A stretch of 5,194 nt of DNA, taken from Actinomycetales bacterium. GTDB lineage: Bacteria > Actinomycetota > Actinomycetes > Actinomycetales > BWSM-131. This document shows, in pieces, positions 1-4,718 of this stretch; position 1 is the first letter of the stretch, and the number at the start of each line of letters is the position of its first letter. The notes under the pieces are model-generated. The model saw only the letters and a list, made by a program, of their open reading frames with translations, had not been told where the DNA came from and ran no database searches. The position numbers and the translations under genes are program-made. Location of the stretch: NCBI GenBank assembly GCA_030149025.1, contig JASBSH010000309.1, positions 1-5,194 of the forward strand. The letters run 5' to 3'.

Positions 1-1
1 G

Positions 2-937
2 CCGATGTGGGACCAGGAGGGCGTGCACGAGATCTACCGGGAGTGGCGCCGGCTGGTCGACTCCTACCCCGGCGAACGGGTCCTCGTCGCCGAGGCGTGG
101 GTGGGACCGGCGGACCGGCTGGCCCGTTACGTGCGGCCGGACGAGATGCACCAGGTGTTCAACTTCGAGTACCTGGAGACGCCCTGGCGCGCGAGCGCGA
201 TCCGCGACGTCGTGGACCGGTCGCTGAGCGCGAACGAGGTCGTCGGCGCGCCGACCACCTGGGTGCTGAGCAACCACGACGTGGTGCGGCACGCCTCGCG
301 CTTCGGCCTCCCCGTGGGGACACCGCGGCCCAACGGGATCGGCGCGCGCGACGAGCAGCCGGACGCCGACCTCGGGCTACGGCGGGCACGTGCGGCGAGC
401 ATGCTCATGCTGGCACTGCCCGGCTCGGCGTACGTCTACCAGGGCGAGGAGCTCGGCCTGCCCGAGCACACGACCATGCCGGACGAGGTGCGCCAGGACC
501 CGACCTACTTCCGCAGCGGCGCAACGCAGCTGGGCCGCGACGGCGCCCGGGTGCCGATGCCGTGGAGCGGGGACGGCGCCTCGATGGGCTTCGGACCGAC
601 CGAGCGGACTTGGCTGCCGCAGCCGGAGTCGTACCGCGAGTTGGCGGCCGACCGGCAGGAGGGCGTGCCCGGCTCGACGCTCGAGCTGTACCGGCAGGCG
701 CTCCGGCTGCGACGCGAGCTCGGCCTCGGAGCCGGGTCGCTGGAGTGGCAGCAGGCTCCCGGATCGGACCTGCTGGTGTTCCGCAACGGCTCGGTCGAGG
801 TCGTGAGCAACGTCGGCGGTGAGCCGGTCTCGCTGCCGGGGGGCGCGGAGGTGCTGCTCGTGAGCGGGGACCTCGACTCCGTTGGGGACCGGCGGGTACT
901 GCCCACCGACACGACTGTCTGGCTGCGGCGTCCCTGA
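2..937 (+). CDS. aglA: GH13 alpha-glucosidase (AglA/oligo-1,6-glucosidase type), C-terminal part
   Basis: Cytoplasmic glycoside hydrolase of family 13, expected to release glucose from the non-reducing end of alpha-linked oligosaccharides or disaccharides. The gene enters from the left edge, so about 311 C-terminal residues are present; the family is usually around 530-560 residues. Counting from the Met at base 5, conserved region III is VLVAEAW, with E30 (bases 92-94) as the general acid/base. Region IV is VLSNHDVVRH, with D92 (bases 278-280) as the transition-state stabiliser. The nucleophile Asp of region II would lie upstream, outside the window. Then follow the family-typical YVYQGEELGLPE and DGARVPMPW segments and a beta-rich C-terminal domain of roughly 80 residues ending at TGA. 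The frame is open to the edge, so the Met at base 5 is internal. The neighbouring minus-strand pair matches the order remembered around M. tuberculosis aglA (Rv2471). GH13 membership is secure; exact substrate is not. Confidence 0.93.
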   Translation, partial: PMWDQEGVHEIYREWRRLVDSYPGERVLVAEAWVGPADRLARYVRPDEMHQVFNFEYLETPWRASAIRDVVDRSLSANEVVGAPTTWVLSNHDVVRHASRFGLPVGTPRPNGIGARDEQPDADLGLRRARAASMLMLALPGSAYVYQGEELGLPEHTTMPDEVRQDPTYFRSGATQLGRDGARVPMPWSGDGASMGFGPTERTWLPQPESYRELAADRQEGVPGSTLELYRQALRLRRELGLGAGSLEWQQAPGSDLLVFRNGSVEVVSNVGGEPVSLPGGAEVLLVSGDLDSVGDRRVLPTDTTVWLRRP

Positions 938-1116
938 GCGCCGCCGCACGCGATCACCCCACAACGCCGCGGAGTGCCACCGCAGCCATAGGAACGCCGC
1001 GGAGGCACTCAGTGGCATGGGTCGAACGCCGCGGAGGCACTCTGTGGCAGGGGTGGAAAGCTGCAATCCTCCTCAGTCCGGGACGTTCATGGGAGCTGTG
1101 CCAGAGCTAGACCGAG
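938..1116. other. Convergent intergenic region without a gene
   Basis: This 179-bp gap lies between the stop of the GH13 gene and the stop of the minus-strand hypothetical gene. It holds the repeat cluster at 963-1050 and, at 1104-1110 and 1114-1120, two copies of GAGCTAG ten bases apart, the second overlapping the TAG stop of the minus-strand gene. I see no canonical stem followed by a U-run, no tRNA and no credible small ORF. Confidence 0.6.
963..1050. repeat. Three-copy ~30-bp extragenic repeat in a convergent gap
   Basis: Copies begin near 963, 992 and 1024 (spacing 30 and 32 bp). Copies 2 and 3 share GAACGCCGCGGAGGCACTC, then A or T, then GTGGCA, differing at one base over about 25. Copy 1 keeps AACGCCGCGGAG and then diverges. 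Each contains the palindrome CCGCGG, and copy 2 has a CACT-C-AGTG mini-hairpin. GAGTGCC of copy 1 (972-978) is complementary to GGCACTC of copy 2 (1004-1010), so a single transcript could fold between units. The cluster lies between two convergent genes, is not within a plausible gene, and may help end transcription from both sides. No function is proven. Confidence 0.75.
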
Positions 1117-1794
1117 CTAGGCCAGCAGCGACCGGCGCACGAGGACGTGGCCAAGGGGAGTGCTCAGGCGAGTCCAGCGTCCGCGCCGGTATACGTGAAC
1201 CTGCGTGTCGTCGTCCCCGCTCAGAAAACCGAGCGTCTCGGCTGCGAAGGCAGCGCCGTCGGGGACGTCGACTCCCGCGTCCGTCGACCAGTCGGCGGGC
1301 CGGGACCACACGTCCGACCGGAGCCTGGCGACGGCGGCGGCGCCCGCGCCGTCCGGGACTCCTTCTGCCATCTCGGCGATACCGGCGGCCGCGGCAGCCG
1401 ACAGCACCGACCCGGGGACCTGCCCGGTCAGCTCCCACCCGCTGCGCGGTGGCGAGACGCCGGCCCACGCGACCCCCGCCGACAGGACCGGCGGGATGGC
1501 GAGCGTCGGCGGGGTGACGCTGCGGGCCAGCCGGTCCGCGAGAGCTTTCAGGGGCGCGAGGACGTCGCCGTCCCAGGGCTGCGCGAGGGCGTAAGTACGC
1601 AGGCCCAGGACGGTGGGCAGGTCTCCGCCGTGCAGCGGCGACACGTAGGCGGCGAGGACCAGCCCGTGTCCGACAAGGCGCGCGTCACCGTCGGGGTCGA
1701 CGCGTTTGGCCCGCCCTACGTAGGTACCCAGGTCGACGCGAGACTCCCCGTCCCGGAGTCGAATTGGAGCGTGGTCGCTCGGTTCGTTCGTCAC
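1117..1794 (-). CDS. Conserved hypothetical protein, probably Rv2474c-like
   Basis: A 225-residue soluble protein with no signal peptide or membrane segment. I do not recognise a domain. Visible features are an acidic/polar start, a hydrophobic block around residues 41-52 (VGHGLVLAAYVS), a PP-rich stretch near 95-120 containing AIPPVLSAGVAWAGVSPPRSGW, an Ala-rich probable helix at 131-160, and a C-terminal strand-like GRWTRLSTPLGHVLVRR. GTG at 1794 is chosen because it follows the thioesterase stop by 10 bp and no other near start fits; the longer open frame upstream is a shadow of the thioesterase. GAGG sits only 2 nt before the GTG, too close for a good ribosome site, so translational coupling to the thioesterase is likely. 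Size, strand and position next to a thioesterase and aglA match my memory of M. tuberculosis Rv2474c (about 217 residues). The molecular role is unknown; co-transcription suggests a link to the thioesterase. Confidence 0.8.
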   Translation of the reverse strand: MTNEPSDHAPIRLRDGESRVDLGTYVGRAKRVDPDGDARLVGHGLVLAAYVSPLHGGDLPTVLGLRTYALAQPWDGDVLAPLKALADRLARSVTPPTLAIPPVLSAGVAWAGVSPPRSGWELTGQVPGSVLSAAAAAGIAEMAEGVPDGAGAAAVARLRSDVWSRPADWSTDAGVDVPDGAAFAAETLGFLSGDDDTQVHVYRRGRWTRLSTPLGHVLVRRSLLA

Positions 1795-1804
1795 AGCCTC
1801 GTCG

Positions 1805-2299
1805 TCACGCCCTCGACTGCACCTTGTTCTCGTGCTTCTCATGCTTGTTCTCGTGCCGCAGGGGCACTCGTTCGTCCACCCACGCCGCCATGGTCTGCCG
1901 CTCGGTGTCGGTGAAGCGACGTGGGCGCCCCGCCGCGAGGTCGAAGAGCACGAGCGTGGACTCGGCGCGCGCGTACACGACGCGTTCGCCGCCCGACGCC
2001 GGCGCGTCGTCGTCGAGGACCTCGTACTGCATCTCGAAGCTCGCCGCGCTGATCGAGCTGACCCACAGGTCGACGGAAACGGGCTCCGGCCGGTAGTGCA
2101 GCGGGCGGAGGTAGTCGATCTCGTGCCGGGCCACGACGATGCCGGTCTCGACCACGTTGCCCCCGTCGTCACTGCCGTGGGCGTGGAACGCGAGCACCCG
2201 CGCGTCCTCCAGCAGACGGAGGAACTGGACGTTGTTCACGTGGCCGTACGCGTCCATGTCGGACCAGCGAAGCGGAATAGCGATGCGTTGACGCGGCAT
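1805..2299 (-). CDS. 4-HBT-family (hotdog fold) acyl-CoA thioesterase
   Basis: A 164-residue cytoplasmic hotdog protein expected to hydrolyse acyl-CoA thioesters. The N-terminus carries the 4-hydroxybenzoyl-CoA thioesterase signature, RWSDMDAYGHVNNVQFLRLL (residues 11-30). D16 aligns with the catalytic Asp (D17) of the Pseudomonas enzyme, and GHVNN starts the central helix. A second conserved zone, VVARHEIDYLRPLHY, follows the first strands. ATG at 2299 is chosen because it opens directly on the family N-terminus; the frame stays open upstream to 2428 but that sequence has no family resemblance and crosses the divergent promoter. No strong Shine-Dalgarno is visible (GAGAA 9 nt upstream at best). 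It is the first gene of a two-gene operon with the hypothetical protein at 1117-1794. Oddity: a C-terminal low-complexity tail HENKHEKHENK (149-159) encoded by a short direct repeat. It is probably the equivalent of M. tuberculosis Rv2475c (138 residues), so somewhat longer. Physiological substrate unknown. Confidence 0.9.
   Translation of the reverse strand: MPRQRIAIPLRWSDMDAYGHVNNVQFLRLLEDARVLAFHAHGSDDGGNVVETGIVVARHEIDYLRPLHYRPEPVSVDLWVSSISAASFEMQYEVLDDDAPASGGERVVYARAESTLVLFDLAAGRPRRFTDTERQTMAAWVDERVPLRHENKHEKHENKVQSRA
1823..1856 (-). repeat. 13-bp direct repeat encoding a His/Glu/Lys tail
   Basis: CTTGTTCTCGTGC occurs at 1823-1835 and again at 1844-1856, a 21-bp period, with a related nonamer TTCTCATGC between. 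On the coding (minus) strand this yields HENKHEKHENK near the thioesterase C-terminus. The stretch is clearly lower in GC than the surrounding gene, which suggests local slippage expansion of a tail lying outside the hotdog fold. Confidence 0.8.
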
Positions 2300-2405
2300 G
2301 CCGCCATGTTCTCGCACGTCCGCGCTGCCCTCATGACCGGTACGTCGCGCCGGCAACGCACCGGCCAGCGGGCAATCCCGCGCACGGCGGGCATACGGTG
2401 GATTC
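2300..2405. promoter_or_regulatory. Divergent promoter region
   Basis: This 106-bp gap separates the divergent starts of the thioesterase (minus, 2299) and the hydroquinone reductase (plus, 2406). On the plus side a TANNNT box is well placed for leaderless transcription. On the minus side the hexamer at 2311-2306 reads GAACAT, in exactly the same position relative to its ATG (6-nt gap) but with G instead of T at position 1, so it is only a weak candidate. I see no convincing -35 box or long palindrome. Confidence 0.5.
2394..2405 (+). promoter_or_regulatory. Putative leaderless -10 promoter of the xi-class reductase
   Basis: TACGGT (2394-2399) fits the actinobacterial -10 consensus TANNNT. 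It ends 6 nt before the ATG at 2406, so transcription would begin at or next to the A of the start codon. The bases before the ATG (GGATTC) do not form a Shine-Dalgarno at normal spacing, consistent with a leaderless mRNA. No -35 hexamer is apparent around 2371. Confidence 0.55.
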
Positions 2406-3443
2406 ATGACAGAAGGGCAGCAAGGCACCTATGTGGAAGACACTTTCAAGCGGGACACGCGCTACCTGACCTCGCGCATCACCGAGGACGGCCGCGACGG
2501 CTGGCCGGTGGAGCAGGGTCGTTACCGGCTCGTCGTCAGCCGCGCCTGCCCATGGGCGAACCGGGCGATCATCGTGCGTCGGCTGCTGGGGCTGGAGGAC
2601 GCGATATCGATGGGTGTCGCGGGCCCGACGCATGACGCCGACAGCTGGACGTTCGATCTCGACCCCGGCCACCTCGACCCGGTGCTGAAGATCCCGCGCC
2701 TCAAGGACGCCTACGAGAAGGCGGTCCCCGGCTACCCCCGCGGCATCACGGTCCCCGCGATGGTGGACATCCCGACCGGCGCTGTGGCGACGAACGACTT
2801 CGCCCAGATCACCCTCGACATGAGCACCCAATGGACGAAGTACCACCGGGACGGCGCCCCCGACCTCTACCCGGACGCCCTCCGGGACGAGATCGATGAG
2901 GTGAACGCCGTCGTCTACCGGGACGTCAACAACGGGGTCTACCGGGCAGGCTTCGCCGGCAAGCAGGAGTCTTACGAGCAGGCGTACCGAACGCTGTTCG
3001 ATAGGCTGGACTGGTTGAGCGACAGGCTGTCCGGCCAGCGGTACCTCGTGGGGGAGACCATCACCGAGGCGGACGTCAGGCTGTTCACGACCCTGGTCCG
3101 GTTCGACCCCGTGTACCACGGCCACTTCAAGTGCAACCGGAGCAAGCTCAGCGAGATGCCGGTGCTATGGGCCTACGCCCGCGACCTGTTCATGACACCG
3201 GGCTTCGGTGACACCATCGACTTCGTCCACATCAAGCAGCACTACTACGAGGTGCACAGGGACATCAACCCGACGGGGATCGTGCCGGCCGGGCCCGACC
3301 TGACCAACTGGCTGGAACCGCACGGCCGAGAGACGTTGGGCGGCCGGCCCTTCGGGGACGGGACCCCTCCCCCGCCGCCGGTCCCGTCCGAGCGCGTGCC
3401 GGCCGATCACACGGTGCCGGGCTTCGACCCGACCGCCCTGTAA
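2406..3443 (+). CDS. Xi-class GST-like S-(thiol)-hydroquinone reductase (ECM4/YqjG family)
   Basis: A 345-residue cytoplasmic thioredoxin-fold/GST protein. Family members reduce S-glutathionyl-hydroquinones by attack of a Cys on the thioether, releasing free hydroquinone. The N-terminal domain carries the diagnostic YRLVVSRACPWANR (residues 40-53), with C48 (bases 2547-2549) the catalytic Cys of the CPWA motif. GITVPAMVDIPTG followed by TNDFAQI (about 118-138) forms the thiol-binding part. The alpha-helical C-terminal domain shows DVNNGVYRAGFA (about 176-187), LVGETITEADVRLF and the hallmark FDPVYHGHFKCN (about 238-249). A Pro-rich tail ends the protein. ATG at 2406 is the only sensible start and follows a leaderless-type -10 box. 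It is divergent from the thioesterase and convergent with the acyl-CoA dehydrogenase. Actinobacteria generally make mycothiol rather than glutathione, so the true thiol partner is an open question. Family assignment is confident; annotation as glutathione-dependent would be transferred. Confidence 0.93.
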   Translation: MTEGQQGTYVEDTFKRDTRYLTSRITEDGRDGWPVEQGRYRLVVSRACPWANRAIIVRRLLGLEDAISMGVAGPTHDADSWTFDLDPGHLDPVLKIPRLKDAYEKAVPGYPRGITVPAMVDIPTGAVATNDFAQITLDMSTQWTKYHRDGAPDLYPDALRDEIDEVNAVVYRDVNNGVYRAGFAGKQESYEQAYRTLFDRLDWLSDRLSGQRYLVGETITEADVRLFTTLVRFDPVYHGHFKCNRSKLSEMPVLWAYARDLFMTPGFGDTIDFVHIKQHYYEVHRDINPTGIVPAGPDLTNWLEPHGRETLGGRPFGDGTPPPPPVPSERVPADHTVPGFDPTAL

Positions 3444-4660
3444 CCGGCCCCGTGATCTTGCACTTCTGCAGATCTCGTCTTCAGAAGTGCAAGATCACGC
3501 GCTAGCAGGAGGCGTAACAGCCCGAGGTCGCGGCCGATCAGCTCCTTCATGATCTCGTTCGACCCGGCCCAGATCTTCGTCACGCGCGCATCGCGCCAGG
3601 CGCGCGCGACGCGGTACTCGTTCATGTAGCCGTACCCGCCGTACAGCTGCACGCACTCGTCCAGCACCTCGTTCTGCACCTGCGCGGACCACCACTTCGC
3701 TTTCGCAGCGTCGACTGCGCTGAGCTCGCCGGCGGCGTGGGCGACGTTGCACTGGTCGACGAACGCCTGGGTCACTTCGACCTTCGTCACCATCTCGGCC
3801 AGCTTGAACTTGTTGTGCTGGAAGGAGCCGATCGACTGGCCGAACGCCTTGCGCTCCTTGGCGTACTCGATGGTCTCCTGGAGGATCTGGCTGACCTGGG
3901 CGGTGTTGCTCACCGCGGCGCCGATACGTTCCTGCACAAGGCGTTCCATCATGTAGACGAAACCCTTGTCGACCTCGCCGATGACGTTCGCGGCGGGGAC
4001 GCGCACGTTGTCGAAGAAGAGCTCCGCGGTGTCGGACTCGATCTGGCCGACCTTGTCCAGCTTGCGGCCGCGCGTGAACCCCTCCATGCCGTACTCGACA
4101 CCGAACAACGTGATGCCCCGGGCGCCCTTCTCGGGGCTGGTGCTCGCCGCGACGATCACGAGATCGGCACTGAACCCGTTGGTGATGAACGTTTTCGAGC
4201 CGTTGAGCACGTACGCATCACCGTCACGGACCGCGGTGGTGCGTAGCGCGGCGAGGTCCGACCCGCCACTCGGCTCCGTCATCGCGATCGCCGTCACGAT
4301 CTCCCCGGAGCAGAACCCGGGCAGCCAACGCTTCTTCTGCTCCTCCGTGCCGAGGTCGACGAGATACGGGGCGACGACGTCCGAGTGGATCCCGATGGCG
4401 GTCGACAGCGAGGCCGAGACCTTCGCCAGCTCCTCCGACACGACGACGGTGAACAGCCAGTCGTCGGACCCGCCGCCCCCGTACTCCTCGGGCACCATCA
4501 GACCGAGCAGCCCCTGCTTACCGGCCTCGATCCACACGTCACGCGGCAGACCGTGTGCTTCGGCGAACTGCTCCATCCGTGGCCGCACATGCCGATCCAG
4601 GAACTCCCGCGCGGTCGCCCGCAGGGCCTCGTGCTCGGGACTGAAGATGGTTCGCCGCAC
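3407..4660 (-). CDS. Acyl-CoA dehydrogenase (LCAD-like), with unusual C-terminal extension
   Basis: FAD-dependent cytoplasmic enzyme that introduces the alpha,beta double bond in acyl-CoA thioesters, passing electrons to ETF. Of 417 residues, 1-381 match a complete family member. AMTEPSGGSDLAAL (126-139) is the first acyl-CoA dehydrogenase signature, with FAD contact at TFITNG (157-162). QLYGGYGYMNEYRVARAWRD (338-357) is the second. The position holding the catalytic Glu in MCAD is Ala here (A365 in KIWAGSNEIM), whereas E244 in VQERIGAA fits the LCAD/isovaleryl-type base on helix G. Start: GTG at 4660 with AGGAGG 4 nt upstream. Oddity: families usually end at GRDLGL (376-381), but this frame continues 36 residues through the hairpin at 3451-3499 and overlaps the convergent reductase by 37 bp; the first added codon is a rare TTA. 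A divergent TetR gene 38 bp away probably regulates it. Chain-length specificity cannot be read. Confidence 0.93.
   Translation of the reverse strand: MRRTIFSPEHEALRATAREFLDRHVRPRMEQFAEAHGLPRDVWIEAGKQGLLGLMVPEEYGGGGSDDWLFTVVVSEELAKVSASLSTAIGIHSDVVAPYLVDLGTEEQKKRWLPGFCSGEIVTAIAMTEPSGGSDLAALRTTAVRDGDAYVLNGSKTFITNGFSADLVIVAASTSPEKGARGITLFGVEYGMEGFTRGRKLDKVGQIESDTAELFFDNVRVPAANVIGEVDKGFVYMMERLVQERIGAAVSNTAQVSQILQETIEYAKERKAFGQSIGSFQHNKFKLAEMVTKVEVTQAFVDQCNVAHAAGELSAVDAAKAKWWSAQVQNEVLDECVQLYGGYGYMNEYRVARAWRDARVTKIWAGSNEIMKELIGRDLGLLRLLLARDLALLKTRSAEVQDHGAGYRAVGSKPGTV
3451..3499. terminator. Perfect 18-bp inverted repeat between convergent genes
   Basis: The arm CGTGATCTTGCACTTCTG (3451-3468) is exactly complementary to 3482-3499, with a 13-nt loop (3469-3481). 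It starts 7 bp after the TAA of the hydroquinone reductase, and in the other direction sits just past the expected end of the acyl-CoA dehydrogenase, so it is well placed as a bidirectional terminator. There is no U-run on either side, as is common for actinobacterial terminators. The arms are far more AT-rich than the surroundings, so it could also be a member of a dispersed palindromic repeat family. Confidence 0.75.
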
Positions 4661-4664
4661 GGCG

Positions 4665-4670
4665 CCTCCT
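4665..4670 (-). promoter_or_regulatory. Ribosome binding site of the acyl-CoA dehydrogenase
   Basis: A perfect AGGAGG on the minus strand ends 4 nt before the GTG at 4660 and decides this start, the only clear Shine-Dalgarno in the window. The spacing is slightly short. It implies a leadered mRNA, in contrast to the divergent regulator. Confidence 0.75.
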
Positions 4671-4686
4671 GGATGCTCGAACCGTG

Positions 4687-4698
4687 TACCGTCGGAAC
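4687..4698 (+). promoter_or_regulatory. Putative leaderless -10 promoter of the TetR gene
   Basis: TACCGT (4687-4692) matches TANNNT and ends 6 nt before the GTG at 4699, the same geometry as at 2394-2408. No Shine-Dalgarno precedes the GTG. ACCGT is repeated at 4681-4685 and 4688-4692 with a 7-bp period. No -35 box is evident. The acyl-CoA dehydrogenase promoter must lie in the same few dozen bases on the other strand, but I could not find a clear -10 for it. Confidence 0.55.
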
Positions 4699-4718
4699 GT
4701 GACTAAGCGCTTGCTCAC
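4699..4718. promoter_or_regulatory. Candidate TetR operator overlapping the regulator start codon
   Basis: GTGACTAAGCGCTTGCTCAC is an imperfect palindrome centred between 4708 and 4709: the outer GTGA/TCAC and the inner AAGCGCTT are symmetric, 16 of 20 positions. Size and symmetry suit a TetR dimer. The core ACTAAGCGCTTGCT (4702-4715) differs at one defined position from the KstR2 consensus AnCAAGnnCTTGnT as I recall it. It starts at the predicted transcription start of the TetR gene and lies 39-58 bp upstream of the dehydrogenase start, so one bound dimer could repress both genes. Confidence 0.6.

Noticed and set aside
963..1050. CRISPR array
   Set aside because: Only three units, little or no spacer between them, one copy strongly diverged, and no cas gene nearby.
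377..1066. Minus-strand open frame of 229 codons across the GH13 end and the repeat region
   Set aside because: Antisense shadow caused by high GC; the plus-strand frame has clear GH13 motifs and the minus translation is low-complexity and resembles nothing.
1104..1120. GAGCTAG direct repeat as a regulatory site
   Set aside because: Seven-base repeat at a gene 3' end with no promoter close by; probably chance.
882..1517. Plus-strand 211-codon open frame spanning the convergent gap
   Set aside because: Arg/Pro-rich translation typical of a GC shadow, overlapping two better-supported genes on either side.
1795..2172. Longer N-terminus for the 1117-1794 gene
   Set aside because: The added 126 codons are an Arg/Ser/Thr-rich out-of-frame reading of the thioesterase gene.
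2300..2428. Earlier start for the thioesterase
   Set aside because: It would overlap the divergent reductase start and add residues without resemblance to hotdog proteins; ATG 2299 opens directly on the family N-terminus.
2331..3125. Minus-strand 264-codon frame antisense to the reductase
   Set aside because: Val/Asp/Arg-rich mirror of a gene with clear xi-GST motifs; no ribosome site or family resemblance.
3451..3499. Insertion-sequence end or att site
   Set aside because: A single compact hairpin without transposase, target duplication or matching partner in the window.
3966..4706. Plus-strand 246-codon frame antisense to the acyl-CoA dehydrogenase
   Set aside because: Shadow of an unambiguous dehydrogenase; Ser/Arg/Pro-rich product without recognisable motifs.
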